Below, in pieces: positions 24,798 through 35,430 of a DNA stretch of 64,000 bases; position 1 is the first letter of the stretch; every line of letters begins with the position of its first letter. The position numbers and the translations under genes were made by a program. The stretch spans positions 2,357,371 to 2,421,370 of the forward strand of contig NZ_BMYZ01000001.1 in the NCBI RefSeq assembly GCF_014652535.1, given 5' to 3'. Under the pieces are notes generated by a model. It did not search any database. It was not told the origin of the DNA and saw only the letters and a program-made list of their open reading frames with translations. The DNA is from Cellvibrio zantedeschiae (GTDB taxonomy: Bacteria; Pseudomonadota; Gammaproteobacteria; Pseudomonadales; Cellvibrionaceae).

Positions 24798-25529
24798 ATG
24801 AGCCAAACAATCGTAATAAAAATACGCGCCATAAAAAACCGCTCCTTAAAACTATCCGGCTTGTTGCTGGGCTTAATCGGTTTAATAGTTGTTCCTGCCC
24901 ACACCTTGGCAAATGTGGAAAAAAGCTGTTCCATAAAATTGCCCGACATTCATTTTACAAAATGCCTGAATGATGCGGATAAAAACGCTTCCACTGCTGG
25001 CGGCGTGGTTACACTAAAAAGTGATGCCAAAAAAGATTTCTTTAACGATCCCGATGGCAAGTTATCCAATAACAATGCCCCAGTATTATTAGCAAAGGTA
25101 GACAATACAAAGCCTTTCACCTTGACAACAAAAGTCAGCCCCGAATTTAAAGAAACCTATGATGCAGGTGCTCTTTATATTTTCCTTACTGAAAAGCTCT
25201 GGCAAAAATTTGCATTTGAAAGAGACGAGCGCGGCACCACAAGAATTGTGAGCGTAAGAACGATTGAAACATCCGATGACAACAATCACCAGCCTATAGG
25301 TTCCAAGTCGGTGTATTTAAAAATTTCGTCGGACACGCAAACAGTAGCTTTCTATTTCTCTGAGGATAAAATCAAGTGGAACCTCGCGAGGCTTTATAAA
25401 AACTCCTACCCCGCTACCATATGGGTGGGAGTGAGCTCACAATCACCACTTGGCAATGGCAACGCCACGCAATTTGAAAGCCCTTCATTAATTGGTGAAA
25501 GCGTTAAAGATTTTAGAATGGGAATTTGA
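24798..25529 (+). CDS. Secreted DUF1349 (concanavalin-like) protein
   Basis: A 243-aa protein with a signal peptide (SLKLSGLLLGLIGLIVVPAHTLA) and a DUF1349 beta-sandwich: DAKKDFFNDPDG, PFTLTTKVSPEFKETYDAGALYIF, KFAFERDERGTTRIVSV and a C-terminal WVGVSSQSPLGNG. DUF1349 domains have the concanavalin A-like lectin/glucanase fold and often bind or cleave glycans. Probably exported. A strong hairpin follows. Confidence 0.85.
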   Translation: MSQTIVIKIRAIKNRSLKLSGLLLGLIGLIVVPAHTLANVEKSCSIKLPDIHFTKCLNDADKNASTAGGVVTLKSDAKKDFFNDPDGKLSNNNAPVLLAKVDNTKPFTLTTKVSPEFKETYDAGALYIFLTEKLWQKFAFERDERGTTRIVSVRTIETSDDNNHQPIGSKSVYLKISSDTQTVAFYFSEDKIKWNLARLYKNSYPATIWVGVSSQSPLGNGNATQFESPSLIGESVKDFRMGI

Positions 25530-25549
25530 TCCCCCGGATATCAGCGATT

Positions 25550-25577
25550 AAAACGCGGCGCGATTTGGCCGCGTTTT
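25550..25577 (+). terminator. Terminator behind the DUF1349 gene
   Basis: Perfect 10-bp stem AAAACGCGGC / GCCGCGTTTT with an 8-base loop, 20 bases after the stop codon. The T-tract is part of the stem. Confidence 0.75.
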
Positions 25578-25595
25578 GTGAAGAGATGGCAACCA

Positions 25596-26099
25596 ATGAA
25601 CGAACAAGGAATTATAAAAATAAGACATGCAAATGCCGGAGACATGGGACAATTGTGTGCAGCAAGAAATACAGAAAATTTATTCAGGGAATATCTCCAC
25701 GAATGTGATGGTGAAAAAGCCTGCTTTTTGGTCGCAGAGCTAGCAGAAAAAATCGTTGGGTTTGGCCTTGTCTATGTAGATGTTACAAAAAATGGAAAAA
25801 GAAAATCTCACTTGCCAAAGCTAAGCGATCTTTTTGTTATTGAAAAATATAGAAGGAAGGGAGTAGCAACTGCATTAATCCAGGCAAGAGAGGCAATTGC
25901 AAAACAATACGGGCACGCTCATATATTCGTTAGCATAGATCCTGATGAAAGCACCGAAATGATCGCGCTGGCAAAAAAGCTGTCTTACCTGCCTTTGCAA
26001 GCGCAACCTTATGCTGCTGTCGCAACCTATCACGACTCGCAGGGACATTCTTATGAAAAACAATATTTCAGGCTGGACTTCAAGAAGAGCTTGATCTGA
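25596..26099 (+). CDS. GNAT-family N-acetyltransferase
   Basis: A 167-aa protein; ATG 25596 (MNEQGIIKIRHAN) gives the normal GNAT N-terminus, though an in-frame GTG at 25578 exists. The acetyl-CoA motif A is YRRKGVATALIQ (R-x-x-G-x-A), preceded by LSDLFVIEKY. GNAT enzymes transfer acetyl from acetyl-CoA to an amine; the substrate is unknown. No operon partner. Confidence 0.88.
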   Translation: MNEQGIIKIRHANAGDMGQLCAARNTENLFREYLHECDGEKACFLVAELAEKIVGFGLVYVDVTKNGKRKSHLPKLSDLFVIEKYRRKGVATALIQAREAIAKQYGHAHIFVSIDPDESTEMIALAKKLSYLPLQAQPYAAVATYHDSQGHSYEKQYFRLDFKKSLI

Positions 26100-26368
26100 A
26101 TTAGCAACCCCCATAACAGCTCTGTACAGCAAGTGTACGAATGTTTAAATAATGTGCAAATGCTGTAGAATCCCGCACAACTTGTATTACAATCTTCTTA
26201 TACGCTTAATAAGCGTGCCATCAAAAGTACAACTAATGCTGGTAAAGCGAGCCCCTTTAAACACAGCCAGACGAAATACCACACGGAAGTCATTACCACC
26301 CAAAAAATGTCTGAAAGGACGCAATTACGAAGTCATAACAACCTTTTCTTCGAATAAAAGAGCTTCCC

Positions 26369-27943
26369 ATGAAAAAACTTACGCGCCTTACAGCCCATTG
26401 TTTATTAGTTGCAGGATTAGTGGCCGGGCTATGCCTTAGCGCATGCAACCCGGCATCTAACCAGCACCCCCAAAAGCCGATTGTAAAAACAACTTACGGT
26501 TCTATTTCCGGTAGTTTTGAAGATGGCGTTTTCAGCTTTAAAGGTATTCCTTACGCAAAAGCTGACAGGTTTATGCCGCCACAAGCACCAGATTCCTGGG
26601 AGGGTGTGCGTGAGCATACCAAGTTCGGACCTATCGCTATGCAGGTGAATGCCTGGTCACCAGAAACAGCGATGAACGAGCAAAAATTATTTACAGTGAA
26701 TGTGTGGACGCGCGGCATCAATGACGGCAAAAAAAGGCCCGTGATGTTTTGGTTGCACGGTGGAGGCTTTAGCGTAGGTGCGAGTGATGATCCAATTACC
26801 GATGGGAAAATGCTCGCACAAAAAGGCGATGTTGTTTTGGTTTCTGTAAACCACCGTTTAAATATTTTGGGCTTTTTGGATTTATCGGCTTACGGTGCGC
26901 AGTATGCTAATTCGGCAAACGTTGGAATGTTGGATACTGTAGCCGCACTTGAGTGGGTTAATAAAAATATCCGCAATTTTGGTGGTGATCCTAAGAACGT
27001 GACTATATTGGGTGAATCCGGCGGCGGTGGAAAAGTGGGGACTTTATTATCCATGCCTGCGGCAAAAGGTTTGTTTAACAAGGCGATTATTCAAAGCGGC
27101 GCTTTATTAAATGTAACCACCAAAGAAAAATCGCTTCAAATCGGCAAAGCACTTGTGGAAACCTTGGGTCTTAACAAAGACAACATTAACCAAATTAATA
27201 ATATTCCTTACAAACAATTGGTTGAAGCGGGTAATAAAGCGCTGGAAAAAACAGTTGGTCTGAGAACACCAGGTTCTATCACCATGGTTGGATTTGCGCC
27301 TGTGCCCGATGGAATAAATTTATTACAACAACCTTTCACACCAGATTTTGCTGATATATCTAACGACATTCCTTTATTAATTGGCACCACATTGAATGAG
27401 TTGGTAAAAACGGCTTACGCGGAAAAAAATCTGACGCTGGACGAAGCCAAAAAACGTTTAACAAAAACCTACGGCGACAAAACTGATACCTATGTCAAAT
27501 TGTTTGAAAAAGCTTACCCGAATTACACACCGCAAGATTTGGTATCCATAGATACACTCTTCCGCCCCAACACTATAGTGACGGCAGATGCACGTTCCGC
27601 TAAAACAAAAGCGCCGGTTTATACTTACCTCCTGACATGGAAAAGTGATGTTGATAACAACACCAAAGGTTCTTTCCATGGCTTGGATATTCCCTTGGCA
27701 TTTAAAAATATCGAGTTGGGCAAACACTGGACTGGCACCAGCGATGAGGCTAAAAACCTCGCCGAAAAAATGAGCTCTGCATGGATTAATTTTGCGAAGA
27801 CCGGAAACCCTAACGATAAATCTTTACCAGCGTGGAAGCCCTACTCGCGCGAAAATGGCGAAACCATGATTTTCGATAAAGAACCCAAAATCCTTAACAA
27901 CCACGACAGGGAATTAATGCAGCTGATTAAATCAGTTCGTTAA
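26369..27943 (+). CDS. Type B carboxylesterase lipoprotein
   Basis: 524 aa, signal peptide with lipobox LSAC-N. It follows the carboxylesterase type B layout: FKGIPYA near residue 50, MFWLHGGGF (oxyanion hole) near 125, the nucleophile elbow GESGGGGKVG near 213, and the catalytic His in FHGLDIPLAF near 435. The usual elbow is GESAGA/GESAGG, so the GESGGGG version is slightly unusual. It probably removes ester side groups from polysaccharides or their breakdown products. First gene of a + strand block with an alpha/beta hydrolase, GH8 and CE1 enzymes. Confidence 0.9.
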   Translation: MKKLTRLTAHCLLVAGLVAGLCLSACNPASNQHPQKPIVKTTYGSISGSFEDGVFSFKGIPYAKADRFMPPQAPDSWEGVREHTKFGPIAMQVNAWSPETAMNEQKLFTVNVWTRGINDGKKRPVMFWLHGGGFSVGASDDPITDGKMLAQKGDVVLVSVNHRLNILGFLDLSAYGAQYANSANVGMLDTVAALEWVNKNIRNFGGDPKNVTILGESGGGGKVGTLLSMPAAKGLFNKAIIQSGALLNVTTKEKSLQIGKALVETLGLNKDNINQINNIPYKQLVEAGNKALEKTVGLRTPGSITMVGFAPVPDGINLLQQPFTPDFADISNDIPLLIGTTLNELVKTAYAEKNLTLDEAKKRLTKTYGDKTDTYVKLFEKAYPNYTPQDLVSIDTLFRPNTIVTADARSAKTKAPVYTYLLTWKSDVDNNTKGSFHGLDIPLAFKNIELGKHWTGTSDEAKNLAEKMSSAWINFAKTGNPNDKSLPAWKPYSRENGETMIFDKEPKILNNHDRELMQLIKSVR

Positions 27944-27978
27944 TTTAATGTTTAATTTATAACCATAGGAAAATCAAA

Positions 27979-28875
27979 ATGAAAACAATAATACATGCAC
28001 TTTTACTTTTTGTTTTATCGCTTGCAGTTCCCTCTTTTGCGCAAGAAAGTGCTTCTCGCGTGGTTGAAAATGGCGGAAATGGTAAGTACAGCGCATTGAT
28101 GCTGACCGATGCTTCGCTGCCAACACACACGATTTTTAGGCCAAAAAATATTGATGGCTTCAAAGGTAAAAAAAGTCTGCCATTGATTGTTTGGGGTAAC
28201 GGCGCTTGTTTTGATTCACCCTTTGAACACGTTAACTTTTTAAATGAAATTGCATCGCACGGTTTTATGGTGATTGCCACTGGCACCATGCCAAAAGAAT
28301 CTGGCGAGCAAAATAAAGAGCGTTCAGCTGCATCGAAATTGCGCAATGCAATTGATTGGGCGATTGCACAAAACGGTGATAAGGATAGCGCTTACTTCAA
28401 AAGAATTGACACCAAACATATTGCTGTTGCAGGCATGTCATGCGGTGGTTTACAAGCATTGGAAGTTGCGCCAGATCCACGAGTTTCAACTTTACTTGTT
28501 GCTAACAGCGGTATTTTTATAGATCCCATTCGCGGTAACGCTATGCCTAACATGCCGCAGCTGGACAAAACCCATTTAACCAAAATCCATACACCTACCC
28601 TCTATTTACTCGGCGGCCCTTCGGATATCGCCTATAAAAACGGCATGGATGATGTTGCAAAACTTAATCACGTTCCTGTGTTTGTAGGCAATTTGGATGT
28701 TGGACATGGCGGTACTTACGCCAAACCTAATGGCGGTGATTTTGCCAAGGTAGCGACTGCCTGGTTTAGCTGGAAATTAAAAGGTGATAAAAAAGCGAGC
28801 AAATTATTTACTGGTGACACACCCGACATTACCAAAATGCCAGGCTGGAGTTTTGAGAAAAAGAATATGCAATAA
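27979..28875 (+). CDS. Secreted alpha/beta hydrolase
   Basis: A 298-aa protein with a signal peptide ending near SFAQ and an alpha/beta-hydrolase core: LPLIVWGNGACFDSPFEH (oxyanion region), nucleophile elbow AGMSCGG near residue 152, and the terminal His probably in DVGHGGTY. It follows the carboxylesterase gene by 35 bases and precedes the GH8 gene, so an esterase role on acylated hemicellulose fragments is likely but not shown. It is related to dienelactone-hydrolase/PET-hydrolase-type families in general shape. Confidence 0.85.
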   Translation: MKTIIHALLLFVLSLAVPSFAQESASRVVENGGNGKYSALMLTDASLPTHTIFRPKNIDGFKGKKSLPLIVWGNGACFDSPFEHVNFLNEIASHGFMVIATGTMPKESGEQNKERSAASKLRNAIDWAIAQNGDKDSAYFKRIDTKHIAVAGMSCGGLQALEVAPDPRVSTLLVANSGIFIDPIRGNAMPNMPQLDKTHLTKIHTPTLYLLGGPSDIAYKNGMDDVAKLNHVPVFVGNLDVGHGGTYAKPNGGDFAKVATAWFSWKLKGDKKASKLFTGDTPDITKMPGWSFEKKNMQ

Positions 28876-28889
28876 GTGCATATAAAAGC

Positions 28890-28920
28890 AGACCTGGCGA
28901 TTGTGATAATAGCCAGGTCT
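28890..28920 (+). terminator. Hairpin after the alpha/beta hydrolase gene
   Basis: Perfect 9-bp arms AGACCTGGC / GCCAGGTCT with a 13-base loop. The following T-run is weak, so it may be a partial terminator or 3'-end stabiliser. Confidence 0.55.
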
Positions 28921-29121
28921 AACTTTAGAGGTTTATGTTCCGCGTTTAAAAACAACAATGTTTTTTCTTCATGTAATCCTATGTAAAAAGACGTGAATAT
29001 TTATGGATTAAAAGCGTAAATAAGCACGCAATAAGTATCATTTTAGAATGCTTACATTCAGGCCTAATCACACAACTGGCTTAGTGCCACAACAGAATTA
29101 CATTACGAGAGAGAGAACAAC

Positions 29122-30585
29122 ATGTTGAGACTCAAAACCCTTGTCGTCACTATGGCACTCGCTACCAGCCTTGTTGTCGTGACGCCAGTCTTGGCTGCAG
29201 ATGCCACTACAAATACAAAACAAACTGTTACGGCTCCCCGTTTGGACGATGGTGCAGGCGCCTATAAAACCGGTCACTACGCCAACTTATTTGTTGAGCG
29301 CTTGAACAAAACACCAGCCGAAACCCATGAACGTATTGAGCAGGCATTCCAAAAATTCTTTCATGGAGATGGCCAGGAAGAACGCGTGTATTTTGAAACG
29401 GGTGCAAATGAAAACGGCCCGCTGGCTTATATCACCGATTGGGCCAACAACGATGCGCGCAGCGAAGGCATGAGCTACGGCATGATGATTGCCGTTCAGC
29501 TGGGTAAAAAGCGTGAGTTTGATGCAATTTGGAACTGGTCAAAAACCTACATGCTTAACACAGATCCCGCGAATCCATCGCGTGGATATTTTGCATGGTC
29601 CATGAATACTGATGGCACTCCGCGTTCAACCAGTGCAGCTCCCGATGGTGAAATGTATTACGCCATGGCGTTGTATTTTGCGGCGAACCGCTGGGGCAAT
29701 GGCAAGGGAATTTATAATTACAAAAACGAAGCAGATATTATTTTGAAAGGCATGCGTCATCACGGCATTTTAACGGGCACTACACCGTTCCGTGTGCATG
29801 CGGGCGCTCCTATTCCGGTTGAGCCGAGCGGCGGTTGGCCAAGCCCTAACAATCGCGCCGATCAAGCCAAGGCCGTAAAAGAAGGCAAGCCATGGCCATT
29901 GTTTAAACGCAACAATGCTCCGCGTCAGGTGAGTGTTGGCCCCATGGTGGATGAAGAGCACGCGATGATTCGCTTTGTGCCTGAAACGAATTTGCCGGGT
30001 ACAGATCCTTCTTATCATTTACCCGCGTTTTACGAATTGTGGGCGCGTTGGGCTCCAAAAGAAGAACGCGAATTTTGGGCACGCGCAGCTGCAGCAAGCC
30101 GCGATTTATTTCACAAAGCAGCTCATCCTGAAACAGGCCTTTCACCCGACCGCACTGATTATGACGGCACGCCGTCAATGGGTTGGGATGGCAAACCAAG
30201 CATTTATGCATACGACAGTTGGCGAACCATCAGCAATATGGCGGTGGATTACAGCTGGTTTAAAAAAGACCCACGCCAAACAGAATTGAGCGATCGCTAC
30301 CAAAAGTTTTTATTCAAACAGGGATTGAGTAGCTTCGCGGATAAATATTCTTTGGATGGTAAACCCGCTTCTGATCGCCATTCAGTGGGTATGTTGGCGG
30401 CCGCGGCGGCCGGCGGTTTGGCTGCAACACCGGGTGAAGTCTCTGACGCGTTCCTGAAAGAATTCTGGGATACGCCAATGCCCGTAGGTGAGCAACGCTA
30501 TTTCGATGGCATGTTGTACATTTTCAACATGATGCATTTGAGTGGCGAGTTCCGTGTAATAGAGCCACGCGCTAAGGTTAAGTAA
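29122..30585 (+). CDS. GH8 reducing-end xylose-releasing exo-oligoxylanase (Rex type)
   Basis: A 487-aa exported enzyme (signal peptide ending in VLAADA) of glycoside hydrolase family 8. The proton-donor Glu lies in RSEGMSYGMM near residue 115, APDGEMYYAM lies near 173 (substrate-binding Asp), and the general base Asp is in YAYDSWRTI near 370. The distribution matches Rex enzymes, which release xylose from the reducing end of xylo-oligosaccharides. It sits between two esterase genes and a CE1 gene. Whether it is cytoplasmic as in Bacillus Rex or exported as here differs: this one has a clear signal peptide. Confidence 0.88.
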   Translation: MLRLKTLVVTMALATSLVVVTPVLAADATTNTKQTVTAPRLDDGAGAYKTGHYANLFVERLNKTPAETHERIEQAFQKFFHGDGQEERVYFETGANENGPLAYITDWANNDARSEGMSYGMMIAVQLGKKREFDAIWNWSKTYMLNTDPANPSRGYFAWSMNTDGTPRSTSAAPDGEMYYAMALYFAANRWGNGKGIYNYKNEADIILKGMRHHGILTGTTPFRVHAGAPIPVEPSGGWPSPNNRADQAKAVKEGKPWPLFKRNNAPRQVSVGPMVDEEHAMIRFVPETNLPGTDPSYHLPAFYELWARWAPKEEREFWARAAAASRDLFHKAAHPETGLSPDRTDYDGTPSMGWDGKPSIYAYDSWRTISNMAVDYSWFKKDPRQTELSDRYQKFLFKQGLSSFADKYSLDGKPASDRHSVGMLAAAAAGGLAATPGEVSDAFLKEFWDTPMPVGEQRYFDGMLYIFNMMHLSGEFRVIEPRAKVK

Positions 30586-30590
30586 AACTC

Positions 30591-30623
30591 ATCGCGGAGC
30601 GCCTGTAGGAGGTGCTCCGCGAT
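30591..30623 (+). terminator. Hairpin after the GH8 gene
   Basis: Perfect 10-bp arms ATCGCGGAGC / GCTCCGCGAT, GC-rich, six bases behind the stop. No T-tract follows, so it may rather protect the mRNA 3' end. Confidence 0.6.
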
Positions 30624-30699
30624 CCATACCTGCCAGAGCCTTGCCCCAGTAAGACCATAGTTTTTACCCCACTTCGCAAGGCTTAATTTACTCCATTCG

Positions 30700-30726
30700 A
30701 TTGATGCACATATGACATGCATCAAT
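30700..30726. promoter_or_regulatory. Candidate operator upstream of the CE1 gene
   Basis: Perfect 9-bp inverted repeat ATTGATGCA-N9-TGCATCAAT, about 84 bases before the start codon. A regulator for it is not proven; the GntR gene at 32144 is the nearest candidate. Confidence 0.5.
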
Positions 30727-30770
30727 TGTCCACCAATAAAAAGTCATACAATATTATCATGCTAATATAG

Positions 30771-31964
<1,194 letters not shown>

Positions 31965-31973
31965 TGAAACCTG

Positions 31974-32003
31974 TTTTCAGTGCGCCCAAACGCGCACTGA
32001 AAA
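31974..32003. terminator. Terminator after the CE1 gene
   Basis: Perfect 12-bp arms TTTTCAGTGCGC / GCGCACTGAAAA with a 6-base loop, nine bases behind the stop; A- and T-tracts form the ends of the stem. Confidence 0.85.
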
Positions 32004-32143
32004 TTAATTGCATACGCCCTTTCCCGCCCTTCCCATAATCTTCACCTTGGATTAACGACAGGATTAAATTCAACGGCAAAGCCTATAGACTAATGCCAGC
32101 CGCCAAAGCTACATTAGCACGACTATTCCCCAAGGCCGTGGTT

Positions 32144-33049
32144 ATGACCGATTTGAGTTACCTGCTCCAAGAATCCACCAATAAATTATTGGATTTGGTT
32201 AAAAATGCTGCGCCTGATATGCCGCATTTGCCAAATGATTTTGCCCTGTCCCAAGTTATTGGCGTAAGCCGTACAACAGTGCGCACAGCCGTTACACACT
32301 TGTGTGAGAAAGGTGTCTTAAAGCGCGAAGGAAATGTAAAAACTATTTTAAGAGCGCCGGAACCAGCAGATTATTTTGATATCAGTAATGAGCCCTCCAC
32401 CAAAGAAGAACAATTTGAAAAATACTTTTTATCACTGATCAGTTCTGGCAAGTTGTTACCCGGCGACCGCTTCTCTGAATTAGATTTAGCAAAAAAATCT
32501 AATTGCATCACCATTACGGTACGGGAATTTTTAATTAAGTTTGCACACACAGGTTTAATTAAAAAAAACCCAAGAGCGCAATGGCAGATGGTTGAGTTTG
32601 ATGTTCAATTTGCCGAAGAACTGATTGCGTTTAGAAAAATTTTGGAAATGGCATCAATTCGCGCCTTACTGGAAAGACCTGTTGATGACCCGGTGTGGAG
32701 TGAGCTAACTGAATTATTAAACGAGCACAAAGCACTGCTTGCAGATATAGAAAATAAATTTAACGACTTTCCCGCATTGGATGCTCGCTTGCATAGGTTA
32801 ATTCAAAGTGCTTCCGGAAATCGTTTTATCAACCAATTTTTCAACATAGTGACTTTTATTTGCCATTATCATTATCAATGGGACAAATCAGACGAGAAGG
32901 AACGCAACGCTATTGCTGTCACTGAACATATAAATTTATTAAATAATTTATTGTCACGGGATATCGGAGGTTCAGTAATGAGTTTGGAGAAACATTTGAA
33001 TACAGCTCAACGAACCTTAATGCGCTCTGCTCATGGCCTAAGTGACTAA
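32144..33049 (+). CDS. GntR-family transcription regulator (FadR/FCD type)
   Basis: 301 aa from ATG 32144 (AAGG about ten bases upstream); a longer start at 32093 has no support. Unusually it appears to carry two winged-helix segments: NDFALSQVIGVSRTTVRTAVTHLCEKGVL (about residues 35-63) and a second DRFSELDLAKKSNCITITVREFLIKF (about 107-132). After these comes a helical FCD-like ligand domain (FAEELIAFRKILEMASIRALLE...LDARLHRLIQSASGN). It is convergent with a dehydrogenase/lactonase pair and follows the hemicellulose block, so it may control either; the ligand is probably a sugar acid. Confidence 0.82.
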   Translation: MTDLSYLLQESTNKLLDLVKNAAPDMPHLPNDFALSQVIGVSRTTVRTAVTHLCEKGVLKREGNVKTILRAPEPADYFDISNEPSTKEEQFEKYFLSLISSGKLLPGDRFSELDLAKKSNCITITVREFLIKFAHTGLIKKNPRAQWQMVEFDVQFAEELIAFRKILEMASIRALLERPVDDPVWSELTELLNEHKALLADIENKFNDFPALDARLHRLIQSASGNRFINQFFNIVTFICHYHYQWDKSDEKERNAIAVTEHINLLNNLLSRDIGGSVMSLEKHLNTAQRTLMRSAHGLSD

Positions 33050-33066
33050 CCTTAAAAAATGTTCTA

Positions 33067-34080
33067 TTAATCCAATGTAACTATTGCCTTGATTAAAGAA
33101 TCTTGCTCTCCCAGCCACTGCGGTAATTTGCTGGGCAAATCCTTTAACTCTGCGGTGTGGGTATTCAGCAAATCAATTGGAATTTTTCCATTTTTAATCG
33201 ATGCGATAACATGATTAAAATCTTGCTTGGTTGCGTTGCGGCTTCCAATGATTCGCATTTCACGAGCATGGAAAAATGGATCATCAAACGTAATTTGATC
33301 TTTTACGACACTGATAAATACGCAACTACCACCGTGGGCAACATATTTTAAGCTCGCCTCCATAGCACGCTTGCTACCAGTCGCATCAAGCACCACATCA
33401 AACATATCGCCATTGGTATATTGTGCAATTTCTGCATCAGTATTAGCGCCCAGCACGAAACCTTTAGCTCCCTTTACGAGAGAAGCAGCTCCTGCAATTC
33501 TTGCCGCGTTTACATCCAAAATGGCAACCGAACCACCTGCAATTTGCGCAAACAGCGCCGCACCTAAACCAATGGGCCCTGCACCAACCACTAGCACCCG
33601 ATCACCCGATTTAATTTCACCACGCCGTACGCCGTGCGCACCTATGGACAAAAACTCCACCATTGCTGCTTGGGCAAAACTCAAATCATTTGCCGGGTAA
33701 AGTTGGCCTTCGGGAATTATAATGAACTCTGTCATGCCGCCATCAGTATGTACGCCAAGTACGCGAATATTCGTGCAGCAGTTTGGTTTTTCTTTCCGGC
33801 AGGCAACACAACTTCCGCAGGGCAAATATGGGTTAACAATCACGCGATCACCCAAGGTTAATGCCGAGCCTGCATTCACTTCCACCACTTCGCCTGATAA
33901 CTCGTGCCCCATCACGCGAGGGTATTGGAGAAATGGATGGGAGCCTTCGTAGATATGAAAATCAGTGCCGCAAATGCCGATTGATCGAACCTTGATTTTC
34001 GCCATTCCGGCTGCAAGCGCGGGTTCGGCCCTATCCTCAAGCGTTAATTTTCCAGGCTCCACACACACAACTGACAACAT
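33067..34080 (-). CDS. Zinc-dependent alcohol/sugar dehydrogenase
   Basis: 337 aa from ATG 34080 (GGAAGAG upstream; the longer start at 34110 is weak). A medium-chain dehydrogenase with catalytic zinc ligands in GICGTDFH and GHELSGEVVE, a structural zinc site CGSCVACRKEKPNCC, and a Rossmann motif VVGAGPIGLGAAL. It oxidises an alcohol or sugar with NAD(P). Its neighbour is an L-fuconolactonase-like hydrolase, so a sugar to lactone to acid oxidation route (for example L-fucose or a related deoxy sugar) is plausible. The pair is convergent with a GntR regulator. Confidence 0.9.
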   Translation of the reverse strand: MLSVVCVEPGKLTLEDRAEPALAAGMAKIKVRSIGICGTDFHIYEGSHPFLQYPRVMGHELSGEVVEVNAGSALTLGDRVIVNPYLPCGSCVACRKEKPNCCTNIRVLGVHTDGGMTEFIIIPEGQLYPANDLSFAQAAMVEFLSIGAHGVRRGEIKSGDRVLVVGAGPIGLGAALFAQIAGGSVAILDVNAARIAGAASLVKGAKGFVLGANTDAEIAQYTNGDMFDVVLDATGSKRAMEASLKYVAHGGSCVFISVVKDQITFDDPFFHAREMRIIGSRNATKQDFNHVIASIKNGKIPIDLLNTHTAELKDLPSKLPQWLGEQDSLIKAIVTLD

Positions 34081-34228
34081 ATCTCTTCCCCAAAGTTGCA
34101 GCCGAACCAAAACTTGAATGTCGACCGTAGTTTAAAATCAACATTTAAAGTTCAAGCGCCCTCCTTGTCAATGATTTTTATATTTAATATTCAATTAAGA
34201 CCTGCAACCTTGGATCAGGGTGTCAGCT

Positions 34229-35074
34229 TTAAACCACGCCTAGCTTATAAAACTTTACGGCGGATTCTCCCCAAATTGACTTTTGTTCGTCCAACGAAAA
34301 TTGTTTGAGGAAGGTATCAAGATATCCAATCCATTCATCGTAAGTCGCAGCAAGCGTACATACCGGCCAATCGCTCCCCCACATAAGGCGATGCGCACCG
34401 AAACAGCTGACTAAATGGTTCATGTAAGGGTACAGCTTCGCATAAGACGCGCTTGCCCCGGCTTCGGTTACCAGCCCGGAAATTTTGCAAAACGCATGCG
34501 AGCCTTCGCTGATTTTTTGGATTTTTTCAGCCCAGGGATTAAACCCATCGGAGGCTATGTCTGGCTTCGCGCCGTGATCTATAACAACGCGCAGTTCGGG
34601 GTAGCGCTGCAACAGGATATAAAGGGCATCAAGATGAATCGGTTTTACTAATGCATCAAAACTTAGGTCATTATCGATAAGATATTTGAATATGGTGTCG
34701 AGCTCTGGCTTCAACATCCAATTTGGATCTGCAATACCTTGAATTACAGGTCGAATTCCCACCAGCTTCGGGTGCTGACCCAACCGCTCCAAAATCTTAA
34801 TCGAGGCAGGTGAATTCATATCAACCCAACCCACTACACCCGCTACAAATGGATGGGTATTCGCCAACTCCAAAATATAATCAGTTTCTTCCACGGTTTC
34901 TGCAGCTTGCACAATCACGGTGTAATCCACCGCATTTTTACGGAGCAGCGGTTGCAAATCCTGCGGCAAAAAATCGCGATTTATAGTTGCTGGCTCTGCA
35001 TTAAGCCAATGGTAGTCGCCCCTATTTAATTGCCAAAAATGCTGGTGGCTGTCAACGCGTAACATTTTGCCCAA
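34229..35074 (-). CDS. Amidohydrolase-2 family, L-fuconolactonase-like
   Basis: 281 aa. TTG 35074 has GGAG at good distance; ATG 35065 (MLRVDSHQHFW) is the alternative. Metal-binding DSHQHF at the N-terminus, IDHGAKPDI in the middle and MWGSDWPVC near the C-terminus mark the amidohydrolase-2 branch of sugar lactonases. It would hydrolyse the lactone formed by the dehydrogenase gene 148 bases downstream. Exact sugar unknown. Confidence 0.88.
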   Translation of the reverse strand: MGKMLRVDSHQHFWQLNRGDYHWLNAEPATINRDFLPQDLQPLLRKNAVDYTVIVQAAETVEETDYILELANTHPFVAGVVGWVDMNSPASIKILERLGQHPKLVGIRPVIQGIADPNWMLKPELDTIFKYLIDNDLSFDALVKPIHLDALYILLQRYPELRVVIDHGAKPDIASDGFNPWAEKIQKISEGSHAFCKISGLVTEAGASASYAKLYPYMNHLVSCFGAHRLMWGSDWPVCTLAATYDEWIGYLDTFLKQFSLDEQKSIWGESAVKFYKLGVV

Positions 35075-35430
35075 AACAAGCTCCTCTTATTTAATGCTTG
35101 GCCGCAGCTATGTATTTCCACACCCTAATAGTCACCCTTCAAAATGTCAATTCATATATAATAAACAATTTGAATCAGAGACTAGACACCTCCGCCGAGA
35201 CATCCTCAAACTGCGTCTATCACCAACTTAGCCAATTGGCATTTCCGTCCTGTGCCTTTGAATATTGTCAACGGCGGGCCTTTCTATGACGCGGAAGCAA
35301 AAACCATTACCATGACCAATATGCGCAACCTTGCGCGACGTCTCGTCAAAAGTTAATTCGGTGATTGTCGAACAACGACGATGCATTTTTAGCGCGTTTG
35401 TAATTCAGTAATTCTGTGTGATTTATTTTA
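35075..35430. other. Intergenic region with a possible gene remnant
   Basis: No intact gene is supported. A frame without start codon ends at TAA 35354-35356 and reads NGGPFYDAEAKTITMTNMRN then LARRLVKS, which looks like the C-terminus of a lost gene. Confidence 0.4.
35190..35356 (+). pseudogene. Possible C-terminal gene remnant
   Basis: About 55 codons open from a stop at the left to TAA 35354, including ITNLANWHFRPVPLNIVNGG and a basic tail LARRLVKS. There is no start codon at the left part. Family not recognised. Confidence 0.25.
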
